Both the position numbers and the translations under genes were made by a program. From contig NW_004454207.1 in assembly GCF_000283155.1 (NCBI RefSeq), forward strand, positions 3,505,794 to 3,569,793: a DNA stretch of 64,000 bases, written 5' to 3'. The stretch comes from Ceratotherium simum simum. Its lineage: Eukaryota > Chordata > Mammalia > Perissodactyla > Rhinocerotidae. Position 1 is the stretch's first letter, and each line of letters begins with the position of its first letter. Shown one piece after another: positions 60,025-64,000 of the stretch. The notes beneath the pieces were generated by a model. The model saw only the letters and a list, made by a program, of their open reading frames with translations, searched no databases and was not told the origin of the DNA.

Positions 60025-60474
60025 AAGGATATTAGGTGTCCATCAACTGATGAATGGATAAACTAAATGTGGTACATATCCATACAATGGAATATTATTG
60101 GGCCATAAAAAGGAATGAAGTATAGACACATGCTACAACATGGATGAACCTCAAAAACTTTCTGCTAAGTGAAAGAAGCCAGACATAAAAGGTCACATAC
60201 TGTATGATTCCATTTATGTGAAGTGTCCAGAATAGGTCAATCCCTAGAGGCAGAAAGTAGATTAGTGGTTGCTTAGAGCTGGGCAAGTGAGTTAGGGGGG
60301 AATGTTGAATGACAGCTAATGGGTATAGGTTTTGTTTAGGGGGACAAAAATGTTCTAAAATTAGATTGTGGTGTTGGCTGCATAACCGTGTGAATATTCT
60401 AAAACAGTGAATTGTACACTTGAAATGGGTGAACTGTATGTGAATTGTGTAACAATAAAGCTGTTAGAAAAACA
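60025..60474 (+). repeat. LINE-1 3' end, sense
   Basis: 'ggtgtccatcaactgatgaa', 'caatggaatattattgggcc', 'gtgaaagaagccagacataa', 'attagattgtggtgttggct', 'cagtgaattgtacacttgaa', finishing with 'aacaataaagctgtt' and a short A-rich end. Confidence 0.9.
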
Positions 60475-60604
60475 TTAGGGAGTCCTGATGAAAATGGGGG
60501 CCATGAATTCATAATCTGCGGTTATCCAGTTTAGTTTCTATGTTGAAGCAATTGTCCCCTCTTGGGCTCCCTTACTCTGCTTCCAGAACACCCCGTTTGG
60601 TGAC

Positions 60605-61220
60605 ATTTCAATTATTTTCCATCCCTTTATTTATAATTTATTTTTAACTACTTTCTTTGAGGGGTGGGGTTGAGATAACTTCAGGCTTTCAGAAGCGTCG
60701 CAAAAATATTAGTTTCTATACATCCTTCACCCAGCTTCTCCTTATGTTAACATCTTACAGAACTACAGAACACTTATCAAAACTAAAAAATTAATGCCCT
60801 TACAATGTTATGAACTAAAGTACAGAACTTATTTGGATTTTGCTGGTTTTCCCACTAACGTTCTTTTTCTGGTCCAGGATCCAATCCAGGATCTCACACT
60901 GCATTTAGCTGTCACATCTCCTTAGTCTCCTTCAATCTGTGCCAGTTCCTCAGTCTTTGTTTTTCATGACCTTGACTCTTTTGAAGAGTACCAGTCACGT
61001 ATTTTGTAGAATGTCCCTCAATCTGAATTTGTCTGATGTTTCCTCATGATTTGGTTGAGGTTATGAATTCCTGGGAAGGAAACCAGAGAAGCGATGCTGC
61101 GTCCTTTGCAATGCATCGTTATCAGGGGCCCAACGGTGTTGATATCTATTACTCGTGATGTTAACCTTGACCCCTTGGCTGGGGTGGGCTCTGCCAAGAT
61201 TCTCCACTGACATTTACAAT
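60605..61220 (-). repeat. LINE-1 fragment, antisense (3' UTR-type)
   Basis: Reverse complement of an old L1 tail: 'tccttcacccagcttctcct', 'ggtccaggatccaatccagg', 'cctcagtctttgtttttcat', 'ttttgtagaatgtccctcaa', 'ctgccaagattctccactg'. Confidence 0.75.
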
Positions 61221-61239
61221 TTAAAACTTATTTCCATAC

Positions 61240-61610
61240 ATTCAAAAAATATTTATTCAGTGTTTGCCATGTGCCAGAGATAATGTTAGGCTCCAGGGTA
61301 GTGATGCTCATTCTTGTCTGCAAATCAAGATGGTCTATGAAGCCTTTTAAACACACACACTCCTAGGTTCAGCTTCTTGAGATTCTGAACCAGTAGGTCT
61401 GAGGGAGGTTTCCCAGGAGATTCTGACAGTGGCCCAGATGGAGAGGTAGAGAGAAATAGGACAGTGGCCCTACTTTGGAGGAGCTCTCAGTCTAGAAGGA
61501 AGAAGAGCACATAGATAAATCATCAAATGATGACAAGCATTCTAACAAGGCATGGACTGAGGGCTGCACGAGCCCAGAAAACAGAGCCCCGAACACTGCT
61601 TCAGGGAGAG
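61240..61610 (-). repeat. L2 fragment, split by a MER5-like element
   Basis: Left piece 61240-61300 ('aaaaaatatttattcagtgt', 'ttgccatgtgccagagataa'); the right piece resumes at about 61440 ('gtagagagaaataggacagt', 'ggaggagctctcagtctaga', 'aagcattctaacaaggcatg'). Confidence 0.7.
61300..61438 (+). mobile_element. MER5-like hAT fragment inside L2
   Basis: 'tgctcattcttgtctgcaaa', 'attctgaaccagtaggtctg', 'tttcccaggagattctgaca'. It interrupts the L2, so it is the younger of the two. Confidence 0.65.
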
Positions 61611-62029
61611 TCTGACTGCCAGGACCCAGTCTTTGGAGGTACTCGACCATTAAACAGCTCTGGTCTCTGTATTTACTTCTTTAAAACTGTACGATGAATG
61701 TATGTGTGCAAAGTATAAAGTAATTCATGCGGTCTGCATGCATTTTGTCAGAAAAATCACATTGTCCTTTGCAAAAAGGGAAATCCTTTACAACTGGGAG
61801 ACTAAGTCTGTTTGGCAGCCTCCAAATCTGTTTAAAGAACTTACAGCTGTTCCAATCTCTGGTGGTGTCAGAAGATTTGGGGAAGAAGACAGGCAGGGGG
61901 CCCCCAACAGTGACGCCAGGCTGAAGATGAGTAGGCACCACCCAGAGACCCCAGAGGCTACCCGACTTGTACTCACTAGTTCTTCCATTTTCTTAACCCT
62001 AAACCTTTAGCCAAGTCTTGTTTGAGCAG

Positions 62030-62203
62030 CTCAGGCTGGGCTCATCTTACATTAGAATCACCTGAGGAGCTTTGAAAACACACCAGTGCCAAGGTTGCTC
62101 CCTGGCATCCTGGTTTAACTGGCTTGGGGCAGGACTTGGGCATCTGGCAGATTTTTAAACCTTCCCAGGTATGGCTAATGTGAGCCAGGGCTGAGCATCA
62201 CTG
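62030..62203 (+). mobile_element. MER5-like hAT fragment
   Basis: 'cattagaatcacctgaggag', 'ctttgaaaacacaccagtgc', 'catctggcagatttttaaac', 'gagccagggctgagcatcac'. Confidence 0.65.
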
Positions 62204-62214
62204 GGTTAGACTGG

Positions 62215-62380
62215 AGCCTTGCTCCTCGAAGTGTGGTCCTCGGACCAGCAGCATTGGTTTCACCTGGGAGCCTGTTAGAAATGCAGAATCTCAGGTCGTC
62301 ACAGACCTACTGAGGAAGATTCTGCCATTTAACAAGATTCCCAGGTGATTTGTATGCACGTTAAAGTTTGAGAGGTACTG
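62215..62380 (-). mobile_element. MER5A hAT element
   Basis: Reverse complement of MER5A: 'ctcgaagtgtggtcctcgga', 'ccagcagcattggtttcacc', 'tgttagaaatgcagaatctc', 'ttaacaagattcccaggtga', end 'ttaaagtttgagaggtactg'. Confidence 0.85.
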
Positions 62381-62389
62381 AGGTAGAGC

Positions 62390-62592
62390 TGCTCCATACC
62401 ATACGGTAGCCACTAGCTACATGTAGTTATTTAAATTAACTAAAATTAAATAAAATTTAAAAGTCAGTTCCTCAGTTGCATGAGCCCCATTTCAAGTGCT
62501 CAATAGCCACATGTGGCTAATGGCTACCACACTAAGGAGTGCAGACATAGAACTTTCTGCCATGATGGAAATGTTCTATCGGACAGTGCTGG
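62390..62592. mobile_element. hAT-Charlie-type element (MER58-like)
   Basis: 'ggtagccactagctacatgt', 'agttatttaaattaactaaa', 'caagtgctcaatagccacat', 'gtggctaatggctaccacac', 'gatggaaatgttctatcgga', ending 'cagtgctgg'. Subfamily name uncertain. Confidence 0.7.
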
Positions 62593-62629
62593 GCTAGAGT
62601 GTTAAATGAGCAGTAGCACTTGATATCCA

Positions 62630-63260
62630 AGGGAGGATGAATGTCAGGGAAGAGAAGTGGAGGCTACTGGGTCCAGCTGTTCCCCCAGGTGTGGCAATCT
62701 CCCCTCATCCTTGGAGAACAGGTTTCCTTATAGATATAATTAATCAAGATGGAGAAAACCAAGGTGGCACGGCAATTAGGCAAGATAATGAGGAGTCTGA
62801 TTTTGACCTGTTGAACTTCATATCCCTATGGGATATTTACTAGAATAGGGACACTGGGGAGAAGGGTTGCAGTACATGACCATATGTCACTTTTGAGAGT
62901 GACAGGAGGCATTGCCAATAATGATTCCAATACAACAGGCATAAATTGGGACTTTCCAGGCCAACCAGGATGTATGGTCACCTAGGCTGTGCGTGGGAGA
63001 GAGGATGGGGCTAGAACTCCAGGTATAAGAACCATCAACACACAGACGGGAGACCATGGAGTGGGTGGATGACCCAACTGGGTATGTAGAGCAAGGGAAA
63101 AGAAAATGAAGCACAGACTACCAACATTAAGGAGGTGGGCAGGGCAGGAGGAACCTCAGAAGACTGAAATCAACGATCAGAGACAGGATGAAGAGTCAGG
63201 AGGGAGGAGGATCCTAGAAGTCAATAGAGGGAAGAAGTTAAGAGTTAAACATGATCTTGG
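62630..63260. repeat. Ancient LINE-like (L2-related?) internal fragment
   Basis: Third copy of the purine-rich family at 14990 and 20641: 'cctgttgaacttcatatccc', 'gtatggtcacctaggctgtg', 'ccaacattaaggaggtgggc', 'gaagagtcaggagggaggag'. Family assignment is tentative. Confidence 0.4.
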
Positions 63261-63724
63261 AGGAGGTGCAGGGCAAGGCTGGGACTAGGTGAGGCAAGAG
63301 AGCCCCAACCCTGAGCTTACACGACCCTAGGAGTGAACGCCTCCTTACATTTTGCACCCTGGGTACCTCCCTTGCGTCTTCCTAGTCCTGGCCCTGGTGA
63401 AGGGTTGGAATCTTCTGAAATGAGTGGATGTGTGCCGATGTAGGCAAATGTGGAGGTGAAGCATCAAGAAACAGAGGGAATTTCCACCTGGTGTGCTGTT
63501 TGCTCCGCGGAACTAGGGTTTGGGAGTTGGACAGAGGAAGAAAAGTTTCGGCCTGATTCCTAAGGGGAATGGTGTAAGGAATTCTGAGTAGCCCTGAGGT
63601 CTCAGCAACCAGCAGGTATCTCACCCGCTTCTCATTTGAAGAACATGAAGGTAAAGAAGCTAAGTGCTTTGTCCCCCCAGTACCCAGGATGCAAGGTGGA
63701 GCTCAGACTCCAGCGTGGATCTTC

Positions 63725-63860
63725 TGACAGTGGTACAGAGTGGCCTTGAGTTCCAGTGCTCAGGTTCAAACACGGGCTTCATCACTTACACCAGTCGGGT
63801 AACCTCAGGAGAGAGGCTTATCATCTCTATGTCTCTGTTGCCTAATTCCTAAAAAAGGGA
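63725..63860 (+). repeat. MIR fragment
   Basis: Sense MIR: 'ttcaaacacgggcttcatca', 'cggttaacctcaggagagag'-like, 'tctctatgtctctgttgcct'. Confidence 0.6.
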
Positions 63861-63884
63861 TGAAAGATGAAAGGGTTTCCTTTG

Positions 63885-64000
63885 ATGGAAAAAGATACTC
63901 CATGCAAATGGCAATGAAAAGAAAGCTGGGGTAGCAGTACTCATATCAGACAAAATAGACTTTAAAACAAAAACTGTAAAAAGAGACAAAGAAGGGCATT
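63885..64000 (+). repeat. LINE-1 ORF2 fragment running off the window
   Basis: Sense L1 ORF2: 'aagatactccatgcaaatgg', 'gtactcatatcagacaaaat', 'agactttaaaacaaaaactg', 'aaaaagagacaaagaagggc'. Its length and intactness cannot be judged here. Confidence 0.9.

Noticed and set aside
1..64000. CRISPR array, bacterial operon or integrated viral gene
   Set aside because: No regularly spaced repeats, no dense coding on either strand and no viral gene. The only viral-type sequences are solo LTRs.

Overview
This is a gene-poor stretch of mammalian nuclear DNA, almost certainly from a perissodactyl (horse, ass, zebra, rhinoceros or tapir). The diagnostic elements are the many equine-type tRNA-derived SINEs (ERE1 and its longer relatives). 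Each has a tRNA-like head with A-box and B-box, the characteristic body, an A-rich tail and, in most cases, a clear target-site duplication (TSD). The rest of the repeat content (MIR, L2, L3/CR1, old L1, MER5/MER20-like hAT elements, a Tigger-type MITE, MaLR/ERVL LTRs) is normal for a eutherian. I found no coding exon, no functional RNA gene, no CRISPR array and no bacterial or viral gene. Every open frame is short, lacks a recognisable domain, and often lies inside a repeat, so no CDS is called. Family names come from remembered consensus sequences, not from a search.

Layout. 0-5 kb: old L1 fragment split by an ERE SINE, two MIRs and a CpG-rich GAT/GAC repeat. 5-13 kb: repeat-poor, with one hAT remnant, one L1 tail, one ERE1 and a GC-richer block at 11.4-12.2 kb that resembles regulatory DNA. 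13-24 kb: purine-rich minisatellite, ancient LINE-like blocks, an ERV LTR, MER20, a MER5A split by an ERE1, and an MLT1-type LTR. 24-33 kb: mostly single-copy, with three ERE SINEs and candidate regulatory blocks around 29.8-30.4 and 31.3-32.7 kb. 33-36 kb: L1, L2, a long CA/TA-rich tract bounded by an inverted repeat, and an ERE2-type SINE. 36.9-40.1 kb: an old antisense L1 carrying a 386-base assembly gap between two oppositely oriented ERE1 copies, then a MaLR LTR that holds a tRNA/RTE-type composite SINE that holds a younger L1 tail. 40-64 kb: single-copy DNA alternating with L1, L2, MIR, LTR, L3/CR1 and DNA-transposon fossils; another L1 runs off the right edge.

No genes work together here. 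The useful content is the record of insertions, several polymorphism-prone repeats, and a few repeat-free blocks that could be long-range enhancers. I did not find a new biological system. The most unusual items are the nested insertion with a probable L1 3' transduction (39.46-39.67 kb), the inverted repeat around the CA/TA tract (34.70-35.07 kb), and the inverted ERE1 pair that flanks the gap.
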